Below are positions 19,996-29,764 of a DNA stretch of 64,000 nucleotides, one piece after another (position 1 is the stretch's first letter; the number at the start of each line of letters is the position of its first letter). The DNA comes from Bombyx mori. Lineage: Eukaryota > Arthropoda > Insecta > Lepidoptera > Bombycidae. The position numbers and the translations under genes were made by a program. Below the pieces are notes generated by a model. It was not told the DNA's origin and ran no database searches. It saw only the letters and a program-made list of their open reading frames with translations. The DNA lies in contig NC_085135.1 in the NCBI RefSeq assembly GCF_030269925.1, positions 4,402,753 to 4,466,752 on the forward strand. Reading direction: 5' to 3'.

Positions 19996-20530
19996 GTGGC
20001 GGCCTCCCCCCGGTGAAGGTCAAGGGGCGACCTGAGGGGGTGAGGCCGCGCGGCGCGCTACCAGCACTCTAGCGCGCTGCCGTGGAGTGAATAGAGCGAC
20101 CGGTCGACGGTGTATCGCGTCCCGACCCGGCAGGCTGGTTCTGGTCCAGCGGGGTATTCCGGGACACCAGCGGCACCGTCTGGGCGGCCCGACGGGCTGC
20201 CGTACCGAGACGGCCGACGTTTCAGAGCCTTCGATTCGCCTCGAAGGCTCCGTCGGCTGGGCGTCCTTGGGGTGAGCCGCGCCGTCTGGTTGTAGTGTTG
20301 ACCGCGGTAGCCCCCCTACCTCATCCGGGTTCTGACCTCGGAGGGGATCGGACGTCGGGTGTAAGAGTGCAGGGGAGTCGTTTAGTGGGTGGGTCCTAAA
20401 ATCCTTGGGCCCGCGGTCTGCTCACAACACCATGCAGATCGTTGAGTCTCACATACCCCGCGCGCCCCTTTTGCGCGGGGACCTCGTAGGAGGTTCGGCC
20501 CTCTACCCGAAAAAAAAAAAAAAAAAAAAA
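19996..20530 (+). other. R1-A 3' UTR with hairpins and poly(A)
   Basis: Three hairpins are visible. 20225-20250: 10-bp stem GAGCCTTCGA/TCGAAGGCTC. 20456-20480: 8-bp stem CCCCGCGC/GCGCGGGG. 20481-20494: 5-bp stem ACCTC/GAGGT. The last two sit just before TCGGCCCTCTACCCG and the A-run. The same UTR recurs at 22882, 28950, 50438 and 54289. R1-clade reverse transcriptases often recognise 3' UTR structure; that this is the recognised part is inference. Confidence 0.7.
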
Positions 20531-20540
20531 GGGGTGGACA

Positions 20541-23309
20541 ACCCTCGCCCGAGATCGCAAGACTCCGCGAGGAGTGCGTGAGGGCGCGCCGCCGGAGCGC
20601 ACGCCACCGCCGCCGCCGTCGTCGCGACGCTGCGTTCGCGGAGACGGCGGCCCAGCTGCACGCTGACTGTCGTCAAAAGCAGACGGCGCTGCAGCTGGCC
20701 ATCGGCGAGGCCAAGAAGCAGAGCATGAAGACTCTCCTGGAGTCGCTCGACGAAGATCCCTGGGGGCGCCCATACAAGATGGTTCGCAGGAAACTGCAGC
20801 CGTGGGCGCTCCCGGTGACCGAGCGGCTCCAGCCTCGGCAGCTGCGGGAAATTGTTGCGGCACTCTTCCCGCCGGCAGCGGGGGGGGACTTTGAGCCCCC
20901 CCAGATGGACACCACGTGGGGCACGCCTCCGCGTCGCCCCAGCGTTCCCGCTGCCGAGGAGCCCCCTCCCCCTATCACGGGGGCGGAGATCCATGCGGCC
21001 GTGTCCAGAATGAGAGCGAAGGACGCGGCCCCCGGCCCTGACGGCGTTCACGGCCGGGTCTGGAGCTTGGCCTTCGAGGCCCTAGGGGACCGGCTCGGGG
21101 GGCTTTTCGAAGCGTGCCTCGAGTCGGGACGGTTCCCGTCGAAATGGAAGACGGGCAGACTGGTCCTTCTGCGGAAGGACGGGCGCCCCGCGGACTCACC
21201 CACGGGCTATCGCCCCATCGTGTTGCTGGACGAAGCGGGCAAGATGCTCGAGAGGATCGTCGCGGCCCGCATCGTCCGGCACCTGACCGAGACGGGTCCC
21301 GATCTTTCGGCGGAACAGTACGGCTTCAGAGAGGGCCGCTCGACGATAGACGCAATTCTGCGCGTGCGTGCCCTCTCCGACGAAGCCGTATCCCGGGGCG
21401 GGGTGGCGATGGCGTTATCCTTAGATGTAAGGAACGCCTTCAACACCCTGCCCTAGTTGGTGATCGCGGGGGCGCTGGAGTATCACGGCGTCCCCGCATA
21501 CCTCCGCCGACTGATCGGCTCCTACCTCGAGGGCAGGTCGATCCAGTGCATCGGACACGGTGGGGCGATGTACCGCTTTCCGGTCGAGCGCGGTGTTCCG
21601 CAGGGGTCTGTCCTGGGCCCCCTGCTGTGGAACATCGGCTACGACTGGGTCCTGCGGGGCGTCATTCGGGGTCCCCTCCCCGGGCTGAGCGTAATTTGTT
21701 ACGCCGACGACACGTTGGTCGTGGCTCCGGGGAGGGACTACCGGGAGTCTACCCGTCTGGCGTGCGCAGGCGTGGCACACGTCGTCACAAGGATCCGACG
21801 GTTGGGGCTCGAGGTGGCGCTCGACAAAACCCAGGCCCTGTTGTTTCACGGGCCGGGACGAGCGCCACCTCTGGGTGCCCACCTCGTGATCGGAGGCGTC
21901 CGCGTCGGGGTCGGGGTGACCGGTCTTCGGTACCTCGGCCTCGAACTGGATGGTCGGTGGAACTTCCGCGCTCACTTTGAGAAGTTGGGCCCTCGACTGA
22001 TGGCAACGGCCGGCTCTCTGAGCCGGCTTCTTCCAAACGTCGGGGGTCCCGATCAGGTGGCGCGCCGCCTCTACATGGGGGTGGTGCGGTCAATGGCACT
22101 ATACGGGGCTCCCGTATGGTGCCACGCCCTGACCCGCAAGAACGTCGCGGCGCTGCGACGTCCGCAGCGCGCGATCGCGGTCAGGGCGATCCCAGGATAC
22201 CGCACCGTCTCCTTCGAGGCGGCGTGCTTGCTCGCCGGGACGCCACCCTGGGACCTGGAGGCGGAGGCGCTCGCTGCCGATTACCGGTGGCGTAGCGACC
22301 TTCGCTCTAGGGGGGAAGGGCGCCCCGGCGAAGGAGTAGTTCGAGCGCGGAGGCTCCAATCTCGGCGGTCCGTGCTGGAGGCGTGGTCTCGCCGCTTGGC
22401 GGACCCGTCGGCCAGCCTCCGTACCGTCGAGGCGGTCCGCCCGGTTCTCGCGGACTGGGTGGGCCGCGACCGCGGATGCCTCACCTTCCGGCTGACGCAA
22501 ATGTTGACCGGCCATGGTTGTTTTGGCCGGTACCTTTTCAAAATAGCCGGAAGGGAACCGACGGCGCAGTGCCACCACTGCGCTGACCGCGACGAGGATG
22601 ACACAGCGGAACATACATTGGCGCGTTGCTCTGGATTCGACAAGCAACGCGCCGCCCTCGTCGCGGTCATAGGAGAGGACCTCTCGCTGCCGCGCGTCGT
22701 GGCTACGATGCTCGGCAGCGACGCGTCCTGGAAGGCGATGCTCGACTTCTGCGAGTCCACCATCTCGCAGAAGGAGGCGGCGGAGCGAGAGAGGGAGAGC
22801 TCTTCCCTTTCCGCACCGATCCGTCGCCGTCGAGCCGGGGGCCGGAGGCGGGAATACGCCCGTACGTCCCGGCCCCTGTAGGTGGCGGCCTCCCCCCGGT
22901 GAAGGTCAAGGGGCGACCTGAGGGGTGAGGCCGCGCGGCGCGCTACCAGCACTCTAGCGCGCTGCCGTGGAGTGATTAGAGCGACCGGTCGACGGTGTAT
23001 CGCGTCCCGACCCGGCAGGCTGGTTCTGGTCCAGCGGGGTATTCCGGGACACCAGCGGCACCGTCTGGGCGGCCCGACGGGCTGCCGTACCGAGACGGCC
23101 GACGTTTCAGAGCCTTCGATTCGCCTCGAAGGCTCCGTCGGCTGGGCGTCCTTGGGGTGAGCCGCGCCGTCTGGTTGTAGTGTTGACCGCGGTAGCCCCC
23201 CTACCTCATCCGGGTTCTGACCTCGGAGGGGATCGGACGTCGGGTGTAAGAGTGCAGGGGAGTCGTTTAGTGGGTGGGTCCTAAAATCCTTGGGCTCGCG
23301 GTCTGCTCA
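20541..23309 (+). mobile_element. R1-clade LINE family A, copy 2, 5'-truncated
   Basis: Begins inside ORF2 only ten bases after the poly(A) of copy 1, in the same direction. It ends in the 3' UTR at GTCTGCTCA, about 75 bases short of the poly(A) end, joined to an unrelated LINE tail. Confidence 0.85.
20545..22881 (+). pseudogene. R1-A ORF2, 5'-truncated, one nonsense codon
   Basis: Starts at SPEIARLREECV, matching residue 304 or so of copy 1, just after the endonuclease. At NAFNTLP the next codon, TGG in copy 1, is TAG (nt 21454-21456), splitting the frame. After that the RT (YADDTLVV) and Cys/His motif are intact to the stop at 22881. It shows only scattered substitutions against copy 1, so it is young but dead. 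Confidence 0.9.
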
Positions 23310-23427
23310 ACCCTAATCACTTAGGGGTATGAAAAATAGATAGTAGCCGATTCTCAGGCTTACTGAACATGCATAAAAAATTTCATGAGAATCGGTCAAG
23401 CGGTTTCGGAGGAGTACGGGAACGAAC
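23310..23427 (+). mobile_element. RTE-type LINE tail fragment
   Basis: The phrase AAATTTCATGAGAATCGGTC followed by AAGCGGTTTCGGAGGAGTA is a widespread 3'-terminal sequence of RTE-like LINEs in Lepidoptera (recognised from memory, not searched). It is about 115 bases between R1-A copy 2 and R1-B. Confidence 0.55.
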
Positions 23428-25189
23428 TCGCATGAGACAAAACTCATGAAAAGGCAAAGGGGGGAAAGTGACGCGTTTAGTGCGGAGCACATCTCTCCCA
23501 TCACCCTCCCCCTCGGGACGCCGGACTGGCGGTCGTCGGCGCCACGACCACCAACCCTCTCGGTCGGCAGGCTATCCGAAGCCCGCCTAGATGGCGCCGG
23601 TTAGAATGGTCTATCCTACGGAATACCCCGCTGGGTCAGAACCAGCGTGGGTTGAGGATAGCCGGCCTTCCATCACCCGGATGCTCATGCATAAAACGCG
23701 TGCAGAGCAGCTTGCACGTCGTCTTCTTAGTCCCCCTTCGCCGGTCCCCAGGCCGACGTGTGAGGGAGAACCGAAACACTTAGAGGGCCAGGGCTTGGGC
23801 GAGATCCGCCTCCCTGGCCCCCGCTCGACGGCGGCGGGCCTGTGCGCCCTCACGCGCCCCGCCGCCTCCTTCTGCGAGATGGTGCACTCGCAGAAGTCGA
23901 GCATCGCCTTCCACGACTCGTCGTCACCGAGCATCGATGCCACAACACTCGGCAACGACAAGTCGTTTCCTATTTTTGCGACGAGGACACGGCGCCACCC
24001 CTCCCATGCGGGGCAGGCGACGAGCGTGTGCTCCGCCGTGTCCAAGTCGCAACCACAATGGTGGCACTCTGCCGTCGGCTCGGCTCCGATCCGGTGCAGG
24101 AACTCACCGAAGCAACCATGCCCAGTGAGCACCTGCGTGAGCCGGAAAGTGAGGCGTCCTCTGTCACGATTCACCCAGTTCACAAGAACCGGGCGAATCG
24201 CCTCGACGGTCCTACGACCAGCCGAAGGATCGGTCAGCCGTCTGGACCATGCCTCCAGCACGGACCGCCGAGATTGGGCCCTCCGCGCTCTGACCACACT
24301 GGGGCTGGGACGCGCCACGCCCCGGGCACGAAGGTCAGCCCGCCACTGATAGTCAGCGGCGAGCGCCTCCGCCTCCAGGACCCAAGGCGGCGTCCCAGCC
24401 AGTACACACGCCGCCTCGAAGGAGATGGTGCGATAGCCACGGATGACCCTGACCGCGATGGTGCGTTGCGGCCGTTGCAGCAGCTTCGCTACCCCCACGG
24501 CCAGGGACTGGCCTCACACGGGCGCCCCGTATAGGGCCATTGATCGCACTACCCCCGTATAGAGACGGCGCGTCACCTGGTCAGGGCCCCCCACGTTGGG
24601 CAGAAGCCGGCTTAACGCGCCAGCCACCCCCAACAAACGAGGGACCAGGTTCTGAAAGTGAGCACGGAAGGTCCAACGACTGTCCAGAATGAGGCCGAGG
24701 TACTTCAACTGCACCCCGACCTCGATACGGACGCCTCCAACCATGATATGGGCATCGACAGGTGGCACTCTCCGGGGCCTGTGGAACCACATGGCCTCGG
24801 ATTTACTGAGCGCCACGTCGAGGCCCAATCTCCTGATTTTACCGAAGACATGCGCCACCCAAGCGGTGGCAAGACGAGCAGACTCAGCAAAACTCCCCCC
24901 CCGGGCCACGACCAGCGTGTCGTCTGCGTAACAGATTACGCTTAGGCCCGGGAGGAGGGCACCCCTCAGTACCCAGTCATACCCGATATTCCACAAAAGG
25001 GGGCCGAGCACCGACCCCTGTGGAACACCGCGCACGACCGGGAACCTGTGCACGATCCCACCGTGTCCGGTACACGTGACCGATCTGTCCTCCAAGTAGG
25101 AACCCACCAGTCGGCGAAGGTAGAGAGGCACTCCGTGTCTTTCCAGTGCCCCCCCTATCACGGACCAGGGCAGGGTGTTAAACGCATTG
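23428..25189 (-). mobile_element. R1-type LINE family B, left copy, truncated at both ends
   Basis: Reverse copy of a relative of R1-A. Its 3' UTR stops at GTCTCATGCGAG, where the right copy (27453) continues to a poly(A). Its 5' end is at the codons for NAFNTLPW, abutting the first base of repeat XZ. With 26118-27462 it forms an inverted pair of about 1.33 kb arms. Confidence 0.85.
23790..25189 (-). pseudogene. R1-B ORF2 RT and C-terminal region, defective
   Basis: Reading in reverse: NAFNTLPWSVIGG, RGVPQGSVLGPLLWN and YADDTLVVARGG of the reverse transcriptase, then LYGAPV followed by TGA where R1-A has TGG (GAPVWCHAL). The frame resumes with GVAKLLQRPQRTIAVR and the zinc motif CHHCGCDLDTAEHTLVAC. 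Another frameshift follows near 23850. The start of ORF2 and the endonuclease are absent. Confidence 0.85.
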
Positions 25190-25310
25190 ATCCCCTTGAA
25201 GCTACAGTTTATGTAGGAATAATGACTTTTTGGCGGGAACGCGAGGTGTGAAGTTGTGTGATTTGTTTTATTTTGTCTATTTAGTGTTTCTTCAGGTTTA
25301 AATGTGTAAT

Positions 25311-25593
25311 AATTGAGTCGACTATTATCAAAGCCGGCAATCTGACTTTTGGACAATTATTGGTAAATCAGAAAAACGAATTATTGACTTTGTATTCCAT
25401 TGGCAGTCACAAAACTCTTCGGAACGACATCTTAGATAAATAACAAGTTAACTATTAACCTTTATTTAATGCAGGTTTTGAACCGTATTCTTTGAAGGAG
25501 ACGATTATATTCAAATCAATCTGTATTGACATATCAATAACATTTTTTTGTGCAAATGCACAGATTGCCACCTTTGATAATAGACGACTCAAA
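25311..25593. mobile_element. MITE with ~30-bp terminal inverted repeats
   Basis: The left end TTGAGTCGACTATTATCAAAG with CCGGCAATCT and the reverse complement of the right end agree at all but about three of the first 31 bases. About 283 bp, AT-rich, non-coding. It is absent from the other XZ copy at the corresponding place (near 45240). I could not settle the target duplication, so the superfamily is unassigned. Confidence 0.75.
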
Positions 25594-25602
25594 TTTTGTG
25601 GT

Positions 25603-26042
25603 CGTCGTGGCCTAACGGATAAGATGTCCGGTGCATTCGTGTTGAAGCGATGCACCGGTGTTCGAATCCCGCAGGCGGGTACCAATTTTTCTAATGAAAT
25701 ACGTACTCAACAAATGTTCACGATTGACTTCCACGGTGAAGGAATAACATCGTGTAATAAAAATGAAACCCGCAAAATTATAATTTGCGTAATTACTGGT
25801 GGTAGGACCTCTTGTGAGTCCGCACGGGTAGGTACCACCGCCCCGCCTATTTCTGCCGTGAAGCAGTAATGCGTTTCGGTTTGAAGGGTGGGGCAGCCGT
25901 TGTGACTATATGAGACCTTAGAACTATATCTCAAGGTGTGTGGCGCATTTACGTTGTAGATGTCTATGGGCTCCAGTAACCACTTAACATCAGGTGGGCT
26001 GTGAGCTCGTCCACACAGCAGCGCTAAAAAAAAAAAAAAAAA
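25603..26042 (+). mobile_element. Bm1-type SINE, full length
   Basis: tRNA-like head with A box (TGGCCTAACGGATAAG) and B box (GTTCGAATCCC), a body with GGTAGGACCTCTTGTGAGTC, the 3' part CCACTTAACATCAGGTGGGC, and a terminal A-run. The target duplication TTGTGGT is at 25596-25602 and 26043-26049. About 440 bp. An internal RNA polymerase III promoter is expected from the boxes. Bm1 is the abundant SINE of Bombyx. Confidence 0.88.
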
Positions 26043-26117
26043 TTGTGGTTTATTAGCTGTTTAATATCTGTGAAAGTGCACAAATGTGCCGCTGTACGTA
26101 ACTTCTCGGTATCCTCC

Positions 26118-27103
26118 CACCTGTCGATGCCCATATCGTGGTTGGAGGCGTCCGTATAGGGGTCGGGGTGCAGTTGAAGTACCTCGGTCTCATCCTGGAC
26201 AGTCGTTGGACCTTCCGTGCTCACTTTCAGAACCTGGTCCCACGTTTGTTGGGGGTGGCCGGCGCGTTAAGCCGGCTTCTGCCCAACGTGGGGGGCCCTG
26301 ACCAGGTGACGCGCCGTCTCTATACGGGGGTGGTGCGATCAATGGCCCTATACGGGGCGCCCGTGTGAGGCCAGTCCCTGGCCGTGGGGGTAGCGAAGCT
26401 GCTGCAACGGCCGCAACGCACCATCGCGGTCAGGGTCATCCGTGGCTATCGCACCATCTCCTTCGAGGCGGCGTGTGTACTGGCTGGGACGCCGCCTTGG
26501 GTCCTGGAGGCGGAGGCGCTCGCCGCTGACTATCAGTGGCGGGCTGACCTTCGTGCCCGGGGCGTGGCGCGTCCCAGCCCCAGTGTGGTCAGAGCGCGGA
26601 GGGCCCAATCTCGGCGGTCCGTGCTGGAGGCATGGTCCAGACGGCTGACCGATCCTTCGGCTGGTCGTAGGACCGTCGAGGCGATTCGCCCGGTTCTTGT
26701 GAACTGGGTGAATCGTGACAGAGGACGCCTCACTTTCCGGCTCACGCAGGTGCTCACTGGGCATGGTTGCTTCGGTGAGTTCCTGCACCGGATCGGAGCC
26801 GAGCCGACGGCAGAGTGCCACCATTGTGGTTGCGACTTGGACACGGCGGAGCACACGCTCGTCGCCTGCCCCGCATGGGAGGGGTGGCGCCGTGTCCTCG
26901 TCGCAAAAATAGGAAACGACTTGTCGTTGCCGATTGTTGTGGCATCGATGCTCGGCGACGATGAGTCGTGGAAGGCGATGTTCGACTTCTGCGTGTGCAC
27001 CATCTCGCAGAAGGAGGCAGCGGGGCACGTGAGAGACGCGCAAGCCCGCCGCCGTCGAGCGGGGGCCAGGGAGGCGGATCTCGCCCAAGTCCTGGCCCTC
27101 TAA
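26118..27103 (+). pseudogene. R1-B ORF2 C-terminal half, defective
   Basis: Covers the end of the RT (VGGVRIGVGVQLKYLGLILDS), the thumb region and the zinc motif CHHCGCDLDTAEHTLVAC, to a stop at 27103. It shares the TGA after LYGAPV (26366-26368) with the left copy. Several differences from the left copy (for example codons around 26930-26995) show that the two are not exact recent duplicates. Confidence 0.85.
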
Positions 27104-27578
27104 GTGTTTCGGGTCCCCCTCACATGTCGGTCTGGGGACCGGCGAGGGGGGCCTAAGAAGACGACGTGCAAGCTGCTCTGCACGCGTTTTACGCAAGAGC
27201 ATCCGGGTGATGGAAGACCGGCTATCCTCGACCCACGCTGGTTGTGGTTCAGCGGGGTATTACGAAGGATAGCTCACTCTAACCGGCGCCATCTAGGCGG
27301 GCTTCGGATAGCCTGCCGACCGAGAGGGCTGGTGGTCGTAGCGCTGACGACCGCCGGTCCGGTGTCCCGAGGGGGAGGGTGATGGGAGAGATGTGCTCCG
27401 CACTAAACGCTTCACTTTCCCCCCTCTGCCTCTTCATGAGTTCTGTCTCATGCGAGGTTTGGACGTTGGTTGTTGAGCGACAGGAGGTTTTAGTCAGTTC
27501 GACTCTGACATGCCCCGCCCTCCATCCCCAGTGGAGGGCGGAAGTCCGGAGATTTCCTCCTGACCAAAAAAAAAAAAA
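26118..27578 (+). mobile_element. R1-type LINE family B, right copy, 5'-truncated with TSD
   Basis: A 5'-truncated copy ending in 13 A (27566-27578). Target duplication (A)TCCTCC is at 26111-26117 and 27578-27584. The empty site TTTCCTCCAAAAAG is preserved in the other XZ copy (near 45152), confirming insertion into XZ. Confidence 0.88.
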
Positions 27579-27684
27579 TCCTCCAAAAAGTCCACTGAGA
27601 TCTTAATAAATGACCACCATTTTACTGAGATTATATTTCATCCCATATCATCTCATTTCATTTCACCCCAGTTGATTAATGTCT

Positions 27685-28949
27685 CAAATTAATCATCTTC
27701 ATTTCATTTCATTCCATAATATCATTTTTCATAAAAATATGAATATAATTTAAAATAAGATATGACTTAAAGGTCTCAGTTACCAGGTCATAAAATCCAT
27801 TACAAATGTAGGAATAGTTCCAGCGCACCCTGGCGGCCGTAGATTAACATGTATTCTCGAATATTTATAGTCTGTGGCATGTCACCTTTTACATTGAAAA
27901 AAGTCAGGATCGAAATTTTTGAGCGAGCTATAGTTTGTGGTGATAAAATTAATAATTTCAAGTAGATTAATTGTTGTAATTGATATAACTAGTCAATATC
28001 AGTAAAATAAAGTTGTGAGTGATTGATATAATGTACAATTTAGGAACCAGAAGTACCGTAAAATTAAATAAAATTTCGCAACCTCAAAAAACCGTTCTGC
28101 TTACAGTAAGCACAGTGGGTAGTCTGGCGCTCCGTTTACAACGGGATTTTTTAACGGAACTTGGCGCCAGATTCTACCGAATCTGTGGATCAAATTAATC
28201 ATCTTCATTTCATTTCACTCCATAATATATTTTTCATAAAAATATGAATATAAATTAAAATAAGACATGACTTAAAGGTCTCAGTTACCAGGTCATAAAA
28301 TCCATTACAAATTTAGGAATAATTCCAGCGCACCCTGGCGGCCGTAGATTACCATGTATTCTCGAATATTTATAGTCTGTGGCATGTCACTTTTTACATT
28401 GAAAAAAGTCAGGATCGAAATTTTTGAGCGAGCTATAGTTTGTGGTGATAAAATTAATAATTTCAAGTAGATTAATTGTTATAATTGATATAACTAGTTA
28501 ATATCAGTAAAATAAAGTTGTGAGTGATTGATATAATGTACAATTTAGGAACCAGAAGTACCGTAGAATTAAATAAAATTTCGCAACCTCAAAAAACCGT
28601 TCTGCTTACAGTAAACACAGTGGGTAGTCTGGCGCTCCGTTTACAACGGGATTTTTTAACGAAACTTGGCGCCAGATTCTACCGAGCTATAGTTTGTGGT
28701 GATAAAATTAATAATTTCAAGTAGATTAATTGTTATAATTGATATAACTAGTTAATATCAGTAAAATAAAGTTGTGAGTGATTGATATAATGTACAATTT
28801 AGGAACCAGAAGTACCGTAGAATTAAATAAAATTTCGCAACCTCAAAAAACCGTTCTGCTTACAGTAAACACAGTGGGTAGTCTGGCGCTCCGTTTACAA
28901 CGGGATTTTTTAACGAAACTTGGCGCCAGATTCTACCGAATTTGTGGAT
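27685..28949 (+). repeat. 2.5 tandem units of the XZ distal part, 506-bp period
   Basis: The string CAAATTAATCATCTTC starts at 27685 and 28191. The third unit begins inside the sequence, at GAGCTATAG (28684, equivalent to 28430), joined at a CGA microhomology. Every unit ends with the hairpin GGTAGTCTGGCGC...GGCGCCAGATTCTACC (first unit 28118-28178). Confidence 0.85.
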
Positions 28950-29336
28950 AGAGCGACCGGTCGACGGTGTATCGCGTCCCGACCCGGCAGGCTGGTTCTG
29001 GTCCAGCGGGGTATTCCGGGACACCAGCGGCACCGTCCGGGCGGACGGCCGACGTTTCAGAGCATTCGATTCGCCTCGAAGGCTCCGTCGGCTGGGCGTC
29101 CTTGGGGTGAGCCGCGCCGTCTGGTTGTAGTGTTGACCGCGGTAGCCCCCCTACCTCATCCGGGTTCTGACCTTGGAGGGGATCGGACGTCGGGTGTAAG
29201 AGTGCAGGGGAGTCGTTTAGTGGGTGGGCCCTAAAATCTTTGGGCCCGCGGTCTGCTCACAACACCATGCAGATCGTAGAGTCTACATACCTCGCGCGCC
29301 CCTTTTCGGCCCTCTACCCGAAAAAAAAAAAAAAAA
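28950..29336 (+). mobile_element. R1-A 3' UTR, very short 5'-truncated insertion
   Basis: Starts at AGAGCGACCGGTCGACGG of the R1-A 3' UTR and ends in 16 A. Relative to copy 1 it lacks about 22 bases that include the 3' arm of the CCCCGCGC hairpin and the whole ACCTC hairpin. It also has a mismatch in the 10-bp hairpin (GAGCATTCGA). Confidence 0.88.
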
Positions 29337-29542
29337 GGCCTATGAATAATTCTGATAATTTATTTCCATATTCGCTGATAGACATATTATTTTGACTTAA
29401 GTTATTTATTTGAGAAAGCATTGAATTTGCAGATTTTTTTGTAAGCAAATAAGATTTGATGTCCTTTACTGGTTTTTAACACGAAAGATATTAGTAACTT
29501 TATTTGATTTTTATTTTTTAAGCAATCACTATATAATTCCGT
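29337..29542 (-). pseudogene. Old LTR-element gag fragment, distal half
   Basis: Continues in reverse the gag-like frame of 37064-37285 across the errantivirus insertion (…IDT then TELYSDCLKNKNQIKLLISFVLKT). After a frameshift it continues as SANSMLSQINNLSQNNMSISEYG. It resembles the capsid start of Gypsy-group gag proteins (metazoan gag pattern with a short N-terminal helix-rich region), but I cannot name the family. Confidence 0.55.
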
Positions 29543-29546
29543 AGTG

Positions 29547-29764
29547 AGTTAGGCAATCGCCCGATGCCCGTATTTGCTGAATCCACATCGGATGACCCCG
29601 TGCGTCATAACAGAAACTGCACCATTGCAGATTTAGCAATAAGTTTACTTTAATAAATATATTGTAATTATAAATTAGTCTTGTAGTACATTCAAACGAA
29701 TAAACATCGTTTTAATTAAATAAATTCTTTTTTTTATAATTAACTCGTTCGCCGTAACTTAACT
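29547..29764 (+). repeat. Errantivirus 5' LTR and adjoining primer-binding site
   Basis: 218 bp. It is followed by TGGCGCAGTCGGTAGGAT (29764-29781, sharing the final T), the primer site used by 17.6/297-type elements and complementary to the 3' end of tRNA-Ser. AATAAA-like strings lie in the second half. The promoter was not resolved. Confidence 0.88.

Larger units (their letters stand above)
13570..20530 (+). mobile_element. R1-clade LINE family A, copy 1, apparently full coding capacity
   Basis: GC-rich element with a 5' UTR, two overlapping ORFs, a structured 3' UTR and a run of 21 A at 20510-20530. The ORF pair (ORF1 with three zinc knuckles; ORF2 with AP-endonuclease, RT and a C-terminal Cys/His motif) is R1-clade. 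The 5' boundary is an estimate from the base-composition change. Five shorter relatives of the same or a sister family lie in this window. Confidence 0.85.
25190..28949 (+). mobile_element. Unclassified AT-rich repeat XZ, composite copy with nested insertions
   Basis: Begins ATCCCCTTGAAGC (25190) and ends GAATxTGTGGAT (28949). A simpler reverse copy at 44517-45351 has the same two ends, which defines the element at about 835 bp. This copy holds a MITE (25311-25593), a SINE (25603-26042) and an R1-B LINE (26118-27578). Its distal 500 bp is repeated 2.5 times (27685-28949). No ORF is recognisable. Confidence 0.7.

Noticed and set aside
25603..25690. tRNA gene with A and B boxes
   Set aside because: It is the head of a Bm1-type SINE with body, A-run and target duplication; the same applies at 38030-38110 and 63703-63790.
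27685..28949. CRISPR-like array
   Set aside because: Long 506-bp units in an insect genome; simple tandem duplication.
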